Assembly: GCA_009746045.1 (NCBI GenBank)
Contig: RPFO01000288.1
Span: 1,416,911 to 1,480,910 of the forward strand
Direction: 5' to 3'
Source of the DNA: Mesostigma viride
Lineage: Eukaryota; Streptophyta; Mesostigmatophyceae; Mesostigmatales; Mesostigmataceae
DNA length: 64,000 nucleotides
Shown: in pieces, positions 20,195-31,987 of the stretch
How positions within the stretch are numbered: position 1 is the stretch's first letter
How the letters are laid out: the number at the start of each line of letters is the position of its first letter
Made by a program: the position numbers and the translations under genes
The notes under the pieces: generated by a model
Told to the model about the DNA's origin: nothing
The model's database searches: none
Seen by the model: the letters and a program-made list of their open reading frames with translations, nothing else

Positions 20195-21424
20195 GTGCGC
20201 TCCCAGTGACGATCAACCGGGCGACGAGGTGGTGGTGACGCTCGGCGAGCAGTGCGTACCTCCGTTCCCGAGTCCGAACGGGAACGCGAGCGCGAGGACG
20301 GTGAGGGCGAGCGCCGACGTGCAGGTCGTTCCGGAGCACGCCGAGAAGCTGGTTGACTGCCCCCGCCCCAACCCGTGGACCGCGGGCGAGACTCGCGCCC
20401 AGGTGGGCGCCCCCAGCCCGTCGCCGGCGGCGGCGCCTCGAAACGCGTCACAGGACGATGTCCTGCGCCGCCCTCCAAGGAGCCCCCAGAAGGTGGATCC
20501 CTTGGAGGAGGACGAGGAAGAGGACGTGGAGGGTAGTCATCAGAATCGGAGTCGTCACCCTCGCTCCCATCATTCTGGTCTTCGTCATCCATTGTCACGA
20601 TGCGATCCAGGGCCTGCCGTAACGAATACTGACCCGCGCGCATACACTTCTCGCCCCGCAACGCCCCTTCCAACGGGAGGTATCGAGGAAAGTAGTTCTC
20701 CAGATGCTTCCGCACCTCGGGTGGAATTAGGAGGAGCAACAGCCGTGGAAATGCCAGACCTGCATCCAACGTGTTCATGCACGCATGACACAGGCACTCC
20801 CGCTCATGGGTTTCCCAGTCGATACCGACCACCACGCCGTCTCTCTCGGCGGTGCGGGTCTCGATCTTGAACCCCACATTTCTTCGCACGAACCGTCGAA
20901 AATCCTCCAGCTTAGCGGGGCCAACCAGCGCCAGAATGGAATCGGCGCGGAGATCTGACGGCATCTGGTTACGGCGCCGACGACGCCGCTCCACCAAGTC
21001 ACCCTCCCGACCATAGTTGCGCACGAACACTCGGGGGTTAAATGTCTCCTCATTCAGCTCCTTCACTAGCTGCATCGTGCGCGCGTCCGGTGCTCCGGGT
21101 CTGGACGACGTCTCGTGCCGGCCACCACCTCCCGAGCCTCCGGCCCTTAAAGCACCCCCTCGGACTGCAGGCTCTCCGCGAGCTGTCTGCATCCTGTCAT
21201 CCTGTTCTGGTAGAGGGGCCTCCGGGTAATCTGACGTGTCCATGTCCACCAGATCTTCCTCACTCGAATCCCCGTCTACTACCCGGATTCCTGCCTCTAC
21301 GGCCTCCGCGGCGCTGACGGAAGTCTGGCCCTTGGGAGGCGCCTCCGCGGCGTCCCCCTGCACGGCCCACACACCACAAGCCAAGGCGTTAGTCGGCGTG
21401 TACCTAGTACCCGGCTCACCTCAC
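19996..21424 (-). CDS. Gypsy ORF3, N-terminal segment with RS-rich region
   Basis: The frame is open from just after a TGA near 21425 to 19996 and begins about 40 bp downstream of the integrase stop. No ATG lies at the beginning. The first Met, in LVDMDTSDYPEA, is near 21240. Features are an acidic N-terminus, RRRRRRNQM, a compact central domain with CLCHACMNT and LPLEGALRGEKCMRAGQYSLRQ (split here only for description), an acidic DDEDQNDGSEGDDSDSDDY stretch, then an Arg/Ser region with RRRSPSPSSRSRSRSDSG. RS repeats are typical of nuclear RNA-binding or splicing-associated proteins. A nuclear or RNA role is inference only. Expression so close behind pol could need reinitiation, readthrough or splicing. 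Confidence 0.6.
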
Positions 21425-21465
21425 TCTCACCCTACACCGTACACCGTTATACCGCATGTGGCCTA

Positions 21466-23095
21466 TTAATGCAATTGGTGTGTCTTCTTGTACGCTTCCA
21501 GTAAGCGGGCGCAACCCGCTAACTCAGTAGAAGTGCGCCAGGAGTCCTCAGACTCATGCTGCGCGAATCGCCATCGCACACGGTACTGTCGCTGGATCCC
21601 CCGACCTCGTTTGACATCCCGGTGTCCCACGATCGCTGCCACCTCATCCTCCTGTTCCCCCGTGTCCGGATTGAACTCCAACGGGGCCGGGGGATTGACC
21701 CGACCCTGAATGGTGTTCTGGTGGTACAACTTGAGCTGGTCACGATGGAAACGGTTGGACGTGAGGTTCCAAGACACTGGGACGTCCACCTGGAACATGA
21801 CGTCGTCAAACTTGGTGAGAACCTTGTAGGGGCCCAGGAACATGGGACGAAGCTTAGTCTTCAGCTCCTTCTCCACCTTGTGTGAGAATCGTCCGATCTG
21901 TGGACCCTCCACCAGGACCCAATCGCCCACCTCAATGGACGGCGCCCGGTTATCCCGCTTGCCGGCTGTCCTCTCCAGATACCGCTCGGCCGCGGCGCGG
22001 TAGCCCTGGACTGCACTGTTATGAGCCTGGTGCATCCGCTGCAGCAAGCGATCAACCCCCTGGCGTGTGTCCAGCTTGACCTGATCCTCTCCCAGTCCGG
22101 GGCTCATAAGCAAGTCGGGAGGCGTGAGAGGGTGCCTGCCCGAGTTGAGGAAAAAGGGGGTAAATCCGTGGGCGGCCTGGGGGGCATTGTTCAGGGAGAA
22201 CTCTACCAAGCCCAGAAGTTCCTCCCAATTGCTGCCCACCGCGTCGGTGTAGTGTCGCATGGTCTCTTGCACTGTGCGGTTCAACCGCTCCACCAGATGT
22301 GACGACGAACTGTGGTAGGCCGTGCCCAGCGACACCTTGGTGCCCAGCCGTTCGAAAAACTCCTGCCAGAATTTGGCCGTGAAGAGCTTGTCGCGGTCGG
22401 AGATGAACTGTCGGCTGAGCCCGTGGAACCGGAACACGTGCGTCAGGTATATCTGGGCGCACTCCTCCGCAGTGAGGTCGGCCGGACACGGGGCCAAGTG
22501 ACACATGCGCGTCAGGCGGTCCACGAACACCAGGACCATGCTGTTGCCGCTCTTCGCCTTCTTGAACGGGCCGATGAAGTCCATCATGATAGAATCCCAA
22601 GGACCCATCGGATCAGGTAACGTCTTGGGAACGGCTTGCGAGCCCGTGTTCCTGGACTTCATGATCTGGCACGAGGGGCACTGGCGCACATATGTCTCAA
22701 TATACTCCTTCATCCCTGGCCAGTAGAAATGTTTGCGGGCCCGAGGATAAAGACGGTGGCTTCCTTGATGTCCGCCTAGAAGCGAATCGTGGAGCTCGTG
22801 AAGCAAGGCGGCCCTACAAAGCTCCGGGACATACAGCCGCCATTCCTCCGGCTGGACACTCACAAACAGGCGTCCATCCTGAAACTTGCAAGGGTAGGCA
22901 CCCATATGCTGGGGATGCGCCCGGATGGCTTCAAGCGCCGCTTCCTCCGTGACCGTGAAACGACTGATCATCGTCTCCAGGTCCGACGTGACTGTGAACG
23001 CGTCCGCGGCCGGGTCTGTCTCCGCGCTCGCCTGGTTGACGAATTCGGAGAAGACTGTGGGCGGGCCGATCGGCTGGAGCTGAAAAATTCCCTGG
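21466..23095 (-). CDS. Gypsy pol, integrase with C-terminal chromodomain-like tail
   Basis: The minus-strand frame is open from the LARD-B junction (23095) to a stop at 21466. In order: an HHCC zinc domain (HELHDSLLGGHQG ... CPSCQ), a catalytic core with MMDFIGPF (first Asp), ISDRDKLF (second Asp) and HLVERLNRTVQE (Glu), a GPY/F-like segment (FLGPYKVL), and a chromodomain-like C-terminus containing QYRVRWRFAQHESEDSW. Chromodomains on integrase direct chromoviruses to marked chromatin. With LARD-B and one TSD copy removed (6563 bp), this segment falls in the same frame as RT-RNase H, making one pol ORF from about 31432 to 21466. Confidence 0.93.
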
Positions 23096-23826
23096 TGTAA
23101 CAGTATTTTCTGACAGTGTGTATACTGTTACATCCAAGTGGACGCGAACTTGTAGTTCAGCGTTCAGTGTAAATGGCCGAGTCCTTTGTACGGCCAAAGT
23201 GTTATGATTCCTGGCCTGACTTGACTTTTTGGGACTTATATGCGGCGTGCCCTTTTGATGGTCCTTTGTGTTGGGCCCTGGACGGTACGGGACAGTACCT
23301 TGGAATCTATGTGTAATCTGACTGATGTCAGTTAGTATCTTTCGTAAGTTAGGGGTGTAAAGCATACAGAGAGAGAACCTTACCGGTTCATCTGTGTTCT
23401 GATTGGCTGAGACCTGTAGGATTGCGTTGGACTCCTCTGTGTCGGCGGGGACATAAGCTTTGCCTGTTTGTCACCATAGCCATCAGGCGGATACCCCCAA
23501 TTATGTGAAGTTATTTCTAATAACCAAACATGCTCACTTCAGGCCCTGTTATTGGACAGCCATATCCGATAGACAGGAAGTCTTGTGTCTGTATGAACAA
23601 GCAGAGAGACGCCCGACCAAAAGGGGACCACCGCTCTCTATCGCGTAAGTACCGTCTCGTAGGAGAGGCCTCTAGACGGGAAACGACCACCCTCTACGAT
23701 TCCTGGAGAGTGCTAGAAATCTCCCCTGTCTCTTGGGGTTTGATAAGTCCGTTCTGTCTTTAATGACAGGAGGTAAAAAGATCTGTGCATTTAGTGGAGC
23801 AGAGACCACCATTTTATTCTGTTACA
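23096..23826 (+). repeat. LARD-B 5' LTR (731 bp)
   Basis: Begins with the 11-bp arm U3 hairpin (23096-23132). Direct copy of 28923-29653. Confidence 0.95.
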
Positions 23827-26800
23827 TTGGTAATCGGAGGTTTGACCTCTGAACAGACTTATCAAAGCATGGGACGAGTTTCCGTGTACTGACTCTTTCA
23901 GTATACATCAACCATTTCCGCCTACCAACGTTTTTTCTACCGAGGGAAGAACAAGAACGATAGCATTCGTCCTGGTTGAGACATTTAGAAGAAAGCTTTC
24001 TATCTAGCTCAGCGGCCAGTCACTTGGCGGTTTCACCAACCCTGCTGAACTGTATAGAGTGCATTCTTCACTGGGCAGCGAATTTCTTTTTGCAGTCTGT
24101 GTTGCGGAATAGGCTATGCGTCTGGCATGGGACGTTCGCACGAACAAGCCGAGCCAGACCACATTTTCCTGAGCCCAAGCTAACGCACCAGACCAGCCAA
24201 CTCAAGTGATTCTGCTGCTGTCGACTATTCGACAGTGCGTCAATCTGCCCTACCCGCTGAAACGGCAACGAGCTCTACACGACAACAACAATCAGCCGAC
24301 ACAGTGTGGTGGTGGCAACGAGTTCTTCCAGTCGTGACAATGCCTTCTTTTTCAACGACTACATCTGCCAGTTTTAGTGACAACATCTTCATGTTTCGGC
24401 AACAACCTTTCGCTCTAGCGCCGCCGTGTGGCTGTAGCAGCGACTTCTGGTTGTGGCGACAGCGTCGTCTGCTGCAACGGCATCTGCTAGGCCAACATCT
24501 TGAAAAGCAGGTGGGCACCTGGTGATCTCTTTTGGTTGCAGAAGAGATGCCTAGGGGATGAGACATTTTTCTTTCTGTTCACCACCATGATGCTAGAATG
24601 GAGAAGACCCAGTCCTGTAAGCAGTTTGGAGGAAGGTCTTTTCCCTGTTCTAGTCATGGCTTGTAAAAAGGGTGACAGCACCATGTCTCTTAAGGTGTGC
24701 TGTAATACTGCTGACACCTTGACGGTGTTGTGCCTAACACCTGCGTGCCTAGTTAGGGAGTGCTGGCTTCTTCGCCCATAGGGTGGGAGGAGAACAACCT
24801 AGTTGTTCCCATCATTACATTATTCCATGCCTGTGATGCTGTTTTAGCATTGCTGTGTGAGTCTGAGCTTTTAGCACTCACCATAGGCTTGCGTGGAGTA
24901 AATGTTTTGATTGGTGCCTGTCACCGCCCTCTAGTAGTGTATCTGGTACGTTGTAGGGTCTCACCCACCGTAAAAATTTTCTGGGAGGGTGTGGATCTGA
25001 CCAGACACCTTGTGCATGGTTCTGGCACGTACCAGCACACAGCCAGATAGTTAGTAATAGAAAGGCTATCTATTCCAGGATGGTTTTGATAGTCAGTAGT
25101 TTATTTAGAATACAACCAGGACTTGGGTCAGCCAGCATTCAATGTTATTTCTTGGTGCAGGCTGAAACTTGTACCCCTGTCCTGGGTAGTCACGGACACT
25201 TGTATTATCTATGGATGGTGTGCTCTATTGCATCTATGGCTGTAGATGTGATAGAGTACTGCACTCTATTGATAGTATGACGTGCACCTCTTCAGTTGCA
25301 TAGACATCTTGCAGCTGTAGGTAGCTACTGCGGTGCCTCTTTTGAGTGCATGCTTCTGCAGTGCCTCCTTGGGTGCATCCCTGCCATGTTCTCTGGTCTT
25401 GCACACATAGGTGCCTTGATTGCGTGAACTAGCTGTCTTGTTCACTGCTGAGAACATTGTAATGGGCAGTGTCAAGTGTTTCCTTTTCTTCTTTTTTTTT
25501 AATGGAAAGGATGCTTGTCCACTGGGTCCCATAAGGAGTATGGTCATCAAGTTTGCTGCATAGGACGTACTTTACGTCTGCCCTTGATGACTCAGGTTGG
25601 CAATAGTGCCTTTTAGCAATCTGCTGTAGTCATAGTTTTACAGCTGGCTTGTCCTAGGCACGTGGGCTGTTACGTGTTGTCACCCAGTGTCTTGGTCAAG
25701 ACCTGCTGCTTAGGGGAGCCACTAACACTCCCTGTCACCTGATTTAGGCCATACAGTATTATATAGCATTATAGGCCACCTGTTGGGAGAAACAGTTTGT
25801 TTGTCTCCTGACCCTGCCAAGGTTGCCTGTACTGTTTAGTTCTAGTTTTAGGTTGCCTGTTGGGAGAATTTAGTTTGTTTGTCTCCTAACCCTGCCAAGG
25901 CTGCCTGTATTTTCTGTACCAGTTTTGGGCTGCCTGTTGGGAGAAAATAGTTTGCTTCTCTCCTAACCCTGCCAAGGCTGCCTGTAGATTCAAAGTGCCT
26001 AACTCTTGCGTCAGTCACTCAGGTTTACATCTTTCTTGTGGCCATTGGGATGGTGTAGACGTTGTGCTTATCATGGATGACGTCTATACAGTTGCCCCTG
26101 GTTGCCTTATTATGGAAAGATGTACAGTTGGTTGATAGATGCGTGACACTTGTTTTTCAGTCATGAAAGCAGTCACTAGCATGCATCTGTCCCAGTGTTG
26201 GATATACCAGAATCCCCACGTGGTTTTGGTTGTTTGCAGTCTTATAAGAGCTTGCCTGAGGGTAAATGATGTGCCAGTACGCCATGGCTGAGTTTTACTT
26301 ATTTTGCTTTTTCCTCAGTGACCTGGACTTCAATCACTTGGGCTTTCTCTGCATGTAAGCCTTTCTTGTTAGCTGTCTGCTGACAACTGATGAAGTTCAT
26401 ATGGTCAGAAATAGTGGGAGTCATACTTCTCATGTGATTCCCTGTTTTCAAGCTCTCTCTCTCTCCGCGTGCAGTCTGTGACTCCAGTGCACCAGGTATA
26501 CAGACTGTGTGCATACCTAGAGTACTCATCTTCTTCAGTTCTCACTGTTATGAGAGCTTTGAGTATTCGCATGGCCTATGGAGTGGCCGAATGGTGTGCA
26601 TCTTTTGGAGCAGTGGACATCATGAACAGAGTTGCTAGGGTGTGTCAAGGACGTTTTGTGGCTATCATAACAGGGATGCAGACGAGCATTCATTAAGTGT
26701 GGAGTTTACCGGTGACTCTTGTTGCTCTAACTCCTCACTGCTTGTCAATTGCTTGCCTTTGTTATTGATCATTGTCACTGTCCTCTTGACCCCCTTCTGA

Positions 26801-28922
26801 TCTTTCCTTGCTTGCTAATCCTTGTCTTGGGAAGATCTCACCTCTCACCTCTGTTCATTTCTTTGTCTATCTTGCTGCCTCCCATGAGTGGACTTTGTGG
26901 TATCCTCTCATGTCTGTCTGAGAGCCTCTCTCTGATAGAGTTTTAATTGTGTACAACAGTATGCTGGCATCTGTACCCTGAGTGCCTACTCACTCGCCTT
27001 CAGTTGTACATGATGCAAGGGGTCTTGCTACAGCTCTTGAGTATTTCTCTATGCTGACGGACCCTTCCGCCCTTGAGCTGCCCACAGTACAACAGCGTTC
27101 TGGATCGATGGACAATTTTTGTACCTAGGATGGGTTGTGATACTGTTGCTGAGAGTCTTAACCTAGGAGCTGTGAGCTCTCTTTGTGTTGACCTCGTCAG
27201 CCTTACCGCTGCTTGACATCAATCTGCAACCTTATGGCTGTCAAGGATTGATCCATGTTGTGTGGTCTCAAAGGAACATCTTATGGAGGGAGCCTGTCTG
27301 ACCTTGTTGTCTTGTGGGTTTGAGATGCCCTCACCCCTACACCTTGACAGGGTTGGCTGGCCCCATCCCCCTTCCTGTGACTAACCCATGACTGTCCTGT
27401 GACCACGCCGTTGGCAGATTGTTGGCAGTACGCCTGCTGATTGCATCCAGTTAATCAGTGGCAGATTTGGGAACGAGTTTGTCTGCTGGTGGTATCCAGT
27501 TCACCATGCAGAGACAGTACCTCTGTTTGGCCAGTGCCTTCTGGTTGTTTCCAGTTTACCAGAGGCGGCCAACGTTTCCGTAGATCTATGGCAGATGGAC
27601 ATCACTATTTGCCCATGAAACTGATTGGGATTTTCTTCTTTTGTTACCTCATAGATCCCATTCTGTCCTGGTGACCTGTGCCTTCATGGCAGACTTGCTG
27701 TGGTCACCTGAATGAGGGCCTTAAGACATTTTCTGTCTTCCAGTTCTGGGCCTATGGTCTACATGACAATTGTGGTCAGAATGCTTTAAGGTCAACAAGT
27801 TATGCTTCCAGTGGTTGACATCCGGAGTTTTCCTGCTGCATTTTTCCTTCTTGGAGCCGATCCAGTGTTTGACATGCAATCCAGTATGTGGACCTTGGAT
27901 GGAGAATCTGGAGTGGCCAGATTTGCATGGGATGGAAAATCTGGAGTGGCCAGATTTGGATGGGTTGGAGAATCTGGGGTGGCCAGATTTTGGAGATCAG
28001 TTTTCACAACGTGCTTGCACTGATCCAGTTGTGGGAGACCTTGTCTTGGACGCGTGGACTTGGTGCAGCCTACCTACTTTCTATGGATCCAGTTTGGGAT
28101 GTGCAGATATGGCATAGTCTTTGTTGCTAGTGGGATAGGCAGAGAGAATCTGTTATGATGCTTATTGTGATGGGCATGGCGGATTCCATGAGTGAGCCCT
28201 CTCAACACTGTGGTTCCTTATTCTCTGCTTATGTGTCTTTTGAGGCCATACTTGCCTTTCTTTAGAAGACTTTTCCTGTACCAGCATACCCAGTTCCAGT
28301 TGTTTTTCCAATTCCAGATCTGCTTCCAGTTGCTATTTCCAGTTCCAAGTTCCAGTTCCAGTTCCAGTTCCAGTCGTGTTTCCAGACTTTTTCAGTATTA
28401 GCTTTAAGGCGGCTGTTCCTTTCACCTGCCTTGTTTGATACCAGTTGTGATGACGTTGTACTTGGATAGTACTAGGGTATTTTCTCTGTCATGAGTTGCA
28501 GGATGAGCCCAGTACCAGTTCGTCTTTTCTCTGGCTGGAGTCCCAGGAGAAGACAGTAGTTGGTTTTGAGTATATTTTGGGCTTTATTTTGTGTTTTTTC
28601 TGTGTTTTTGAGTTTTGTGGTAGTGTGACAACTTCCTCCCCAGATAGGTTGTGTGTTATGTGTTCAGGCTGTGAGTCTTGCCCATGAACTCAGTCCCCAA
28701 GAGGGTTGATGACGCCTTTGTGGTCGAGACTTAAGGCCTGGAGGGATAACTGGGTCATGCGGCCAGCCTGTGATTTGCAGACCATTTCCTTTGTCCATAG
28801 ACTCAGATCCTTGCAGGGTCAATGATGCCGTGTTGGCGGAGACTTGAGGCCTGTGGGGATGCTGGCAGTCATGCGACTGGTCTGTTTGGCAGAGCTGGTA
28901 GCTCTGTTCTTGGGGGGAGGAA
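23827..28922 (+). other. LARD-B interior (non-coding)
   Basis: Starts with the PBS. It contains the three ~77-bp repeats (about 25779-25985), three ~30-bp repeats (27902-27990) and an expanded TTCCAG run (28288-28385). It preserves the uninterrupted sites of both the TIR transposon (near 25408) and the copia element (near 26175) seen in LARD-A. No conserved open frame is seen. Confidence 0.85.
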
Positions 28923-29653
28923 TGTAACAGTATTTTCTGACAGTGTGTATACTGTTACATCCAAGTGGACGCGAACTTGTAGTTCAGCGTTCAGTGTAAA
29001 TGGCCGAGTCCTTTGTACGGCCAAAGTGTTATGATTCCTGGCCTGACTTGACTTTTTGGGACTTATATGCGGCGTGCCCTTTTGATGGTCCTTTGTGTTG
29101 GGCCCTGGACGGTACGGGACAGTACCTTGGAATCTATGTGTAATCTGACTGATGTCAGTTAGTATCTTTCGTAAGTTAGGGGTGTAAAGCATACAGAGAG
29201 AGAACCTTACCGGTTCATCTGTGTTCTGATTGGCTGAGACCTGTAGGATTGCGTTGGACTCCTCTGTGTCGGCGGGGACATAAGCTTTGCCTGTTTGTCA
29301 CCATAGCCATCAGGCGGATACCCCCAATTATGTGAAGTTATTTCTAATAACCAAACATGCTCACTTCAGGCCCTGTTATTGGACAGCCATATCCGATAGA
29401 CAGGAAGTCTTGTGTCTGTATGAACAAGCAGAGAGACGCCCGACCAAAAGGGGACCACCGCTCTCTATCGCGTAAGTACCGTCTCGTAGGAGAGGCCTCT
29501 AGACGGGAAACGACCACCCTCTACGATTCCTGGAGAGTGCTAGAAATCTCCCCTGTCTCTTGGGGTTTGATAAGTCCGTTCTGTCTTTAATGACAGGAGG
29601 TAAAAAGATCTGTGCATTTAGTGGAGCAGAGACCACCATTTTATTCTGTTACA
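28923..29653 (+). repeat. LARD-B 3' LTR (731 bp)
   Basis: Direct copy of the 5' LTR, directly preceded by the purine tract TTGGGGGGAGGAA and followed by TSD CCTGG. Confidence 0.95.
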
Positions 29654-29658
29654 CCTGG

Positions 29659-31432
29659 GGCGGCACCACATGGCTAAGGGGCAAGCGCGTATGCGATCCC
29701 TCCCCCTCCCCGGGGGCGTCCACGTCCTCGTGGGCACTCGTCTCCTCCAAGAGAGGTGACAAGTCATCGCTGGTGGTGTGTCCCAGATGAAACAGGTGGC
29801 GGGCCCGGGGAGACCGTGGCTCCGCGCCGTAGGCGGTCCCCGGGGCGGCCACTGGTACGCAAGTGGTATGAAGCACATCCATGTCCTCGTAGAACCAATA
29901 GTCCGCCCGTCGCGAAAGGGCGTCTGGCACCACGTTGTCCGCGCCCTTGACGTATTGGATCTTGAATGGCGCAAACTGTGACAAGTACTCCATCCACCGC
30001 GCTTGGCGGGGCGTCAGGTTGGGCTGCACCAGGAGGTGGGTGAGCGGCCGGTGGTCGGTGTGGATCACCAGGCGGTGGGGGTCGAGATCCCCCTGCTCAC
30101 TAATGGCCACCGAAAACTGGGCCCCCAGAAGATGATGACGCCACGTGTGGCAGCTGTAGACTACTGCCAGAAGCTCCTGCTGATGCACTGGGTAATTCCG
30201 CTCCGCCGGAATCATTGTGCGTGAGATATACTCGATGGGCTGAAGACCCTTGCCTTGGTCCTGCAGGAGGACACCCCCGATGGCCACCTTGCTGGCATCC
30301 GTAGCCACGACGAAAGGGAGGGCCGGGTCCGGCAGGATAAGGACTGGCGCTGTGGTGAGGTGGCGCTTAAGCGCCTCAAAAGCCTGTTGGCACTGCTCAG
30401 CCCAAAGGAACGGGGTACCCTTCTTGAGAAGAGCGTTGATCGGGGCGGCGATGGTGGCAAACCGCGGGATGAATCGTCGGTAGTAAGATGCCAGTCCCAG
30501 GAAGCTGCGCACCCCTTTCACGTCCGTAGGGACAGGCCATTGCTGGACGGACTCGATCTTCTCAGGGTCGGTCGCGATGCCGTCCGCGGACAAGGTATGG
30601 CCCAGAAACGGCACACAGCGGCCGGCGCGCACCTTGGCCTTCCGCGCCGAAAGGTGCTCATCCTCCATGATCTGCAGCACGGCGTCCACATCCTCTAGGT
30701 GCTCCTCGAACGTCTTGGAGTACACCAGGATGTCGTCCAGATACGCCAGCGCGCACGTGCGCTTGTAGGTCCAGGGCGGGCGCGCCCCCTTCTGCGGGTC
30801 CGCCAGGTCCTGGGAGACCTGCGGCAAGTGGGCTGTGCCCATCACCGGACGGAGGATGTCATTCATCAGCATCTGGAAGGACGCAGGCGAATTACACAGC
30901 CCCATTGCCGCCACCCGAAACTGATAGTGACCGAAGGGCGTAGCGAACGCGGTCTTGTGGCAGTCTTCTGGCGCGATGCGCAGCTGCCAAAACCCGTCCG
31001 CACAGTCGATGACGGTGAAACACGTAGCCCCCTGGACACGGTTGAAGATGTCGTCGATCCGCGGTAGAGGATACCGGGACTTGACGGTGATGGCGTTCAG
31101 CTTCCGGTAATCCATCACCAGACGCCACTTGCCTCCCGGCTTGGGAACAAGCAGCACGCCCGCTGAGAAGGGGCTGTTGCTGGGTTCAATGAGCCCAGCG
31201 TCGAGCAGTGAATTAATGAGGATCTTCTTGAGCTCCACCAGCTCGACTGGGCCCATGCGGTACATGGGAGACACGGTAGGCCCAGAACCCTCCTGGAGCT
31301 GGACACGATGTAACACCGATCGGTTGGGAGGGAACTGAGGGGTGCGATCCGCGAATAGGGTAGTGCGCTTCTCCAGGACGGCATTGAACCGCGCCAGCTC
31401 GTCTGGTGTGAATCCGGCACCAATCTCTTAAG
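29659..31432 (-). CDS. Gypsy pol, reverse transcriptase and RNase H
   Basis: The frame opens near 31432 with GAGFTPDELARF and is cut by LARD-B at 29658, where it runs 10 bp into the LTR before a stop. RT_1-type signatures in order: GVLLVPKPGGKWRLVMDYRKLN, PLPRIDDIF, FTVIDCADGFWQL (catalytic Asp), FRVAAMGLCNSPASF, and the YLDD box in CALAYLDDILVYS. RNase H follows with VVATDASKVAIGGVL, PVHQQELLAVV and VIHTDHRPLTHLL, ending with the ADNVVPDALSRR tail typical of gypsy elements. All catalytic positions look intact. The integrase continues in frame on the far side of LARD-B. The junction with protease needs a one-base frame change near 31430. Confidence 0.95.
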
Positions 31433-31820
31433 CAGAGCCTGAGTGCTGTCCAGGTCTATGCGATACATCGCGTACTCCTTGCCCTTCCGGAGCTGGCGCG
31501 CCAGCGTCTTGCTACTCATCAGGATCTGGGACGCTGGTCGAGGCCCGTCCGCCGAGCGCTCGTGTGTAATGTTATGGACCTCCGCGGCCTGTGCCCTATA
31601 CTCGCTGTCTGGGCACCAGAAAGAACCATCCGGAAACCAAACTACCCGCCGGCGCACACTGATGTCCACATCCTGCTTGTCCAGCCAGTCCACTCCAATG
31701 ATGATGTCGGCAGCGCCCAGCGGCGCAATAGTCGCCACCAGGTCCACCGGCGTGCCCTGCAGCACACCCTTGATGTCTGCTAGGCCCGGCGATTGGTGTC
31801 GCCGACCGTCTGAGTAGGTT
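31430..31820 (-). CDS. Gypsy protease, C-terminal half and PR-RT linker
   Basis: The segment holds GVLQGTPVDLVATIAPLGAA and IIIGVDWL, the second conserved motif of retropepsins, followed by a linker that reaches the frame change near 31430 (around ALLKR). It is in the same frame as the N-terminal protease half but separated from it by an AT-rich stretch with stops. The enzyme cannot be made from this copy without repair or removal of that stretch. Confidence 0.75.
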
Positions 31821-31987
31821 CCGTGTGGTTCCGTAGTTTGCTTGTTTTGTATTGGTTGTTTATGTGTAGTATTTTGTAGTATTTTGGACGGACGACCCGA
31901 GCCGCTAACTTGGAGGGTTTATCGCGTCCGTTGGATCCATCATCGGACGCTCCAGATTGTCGGAGGCTAACGTTTTAACTTTTTTCA
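31815..31987 (-). other. AT-rich interruption of the protease coding region
   Basis: About 165 bp of clearly lower GC than both sides splits the protease between TTAVY and YSDGRR. It brings a TGA (31985-31987) and a TAA just downstream in frame. Distances between DTGA and IIGVDWL fit a normal retropepsin once it is left out. No terminal repeats are visible and GT-AG boundaries do not join the frame cleanly, so insertion rather than intron is favoured, without certainty. Confidence 0.5.

Larger units (their letters stand above)
23096..29653 (+). mobile_element. LARD-B: complete non-coding LTR retroelement inserted in gypsy pol
   Basis: Ends TGTAACAG (23096) and CTGTTACA (29653), TSD CCTGG at 23091-23095 and 29654-29658. 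LTRs of 731 bp at 23096-23826 and 28923-29653 look identical, so this is the youngest insertion in the nest. PBS TGGTAATCGGAGG starts at 23828 and the polypurine tract TTGGGGGGAGGAA ends at 28922. The 5.1-kb interior has no gag or pol and is collinear with LARD-A. It differs from LARD-A at several shared LTR positions, so the two belong to distinct sublines. Confidence 0.95.

Noticed and set aside
19142-21469. Plus-strand frames opposite gypsy ORF3
   Set aside because: GC-rich shadows of the minus-strand frames; no motifs.
31815-31987. Spliceosomal intron in the gypsy protease
   Set aside because: GT and AG candidates exist, but none of the tested joins keeps the protease frame; left as an unexplained interruption.
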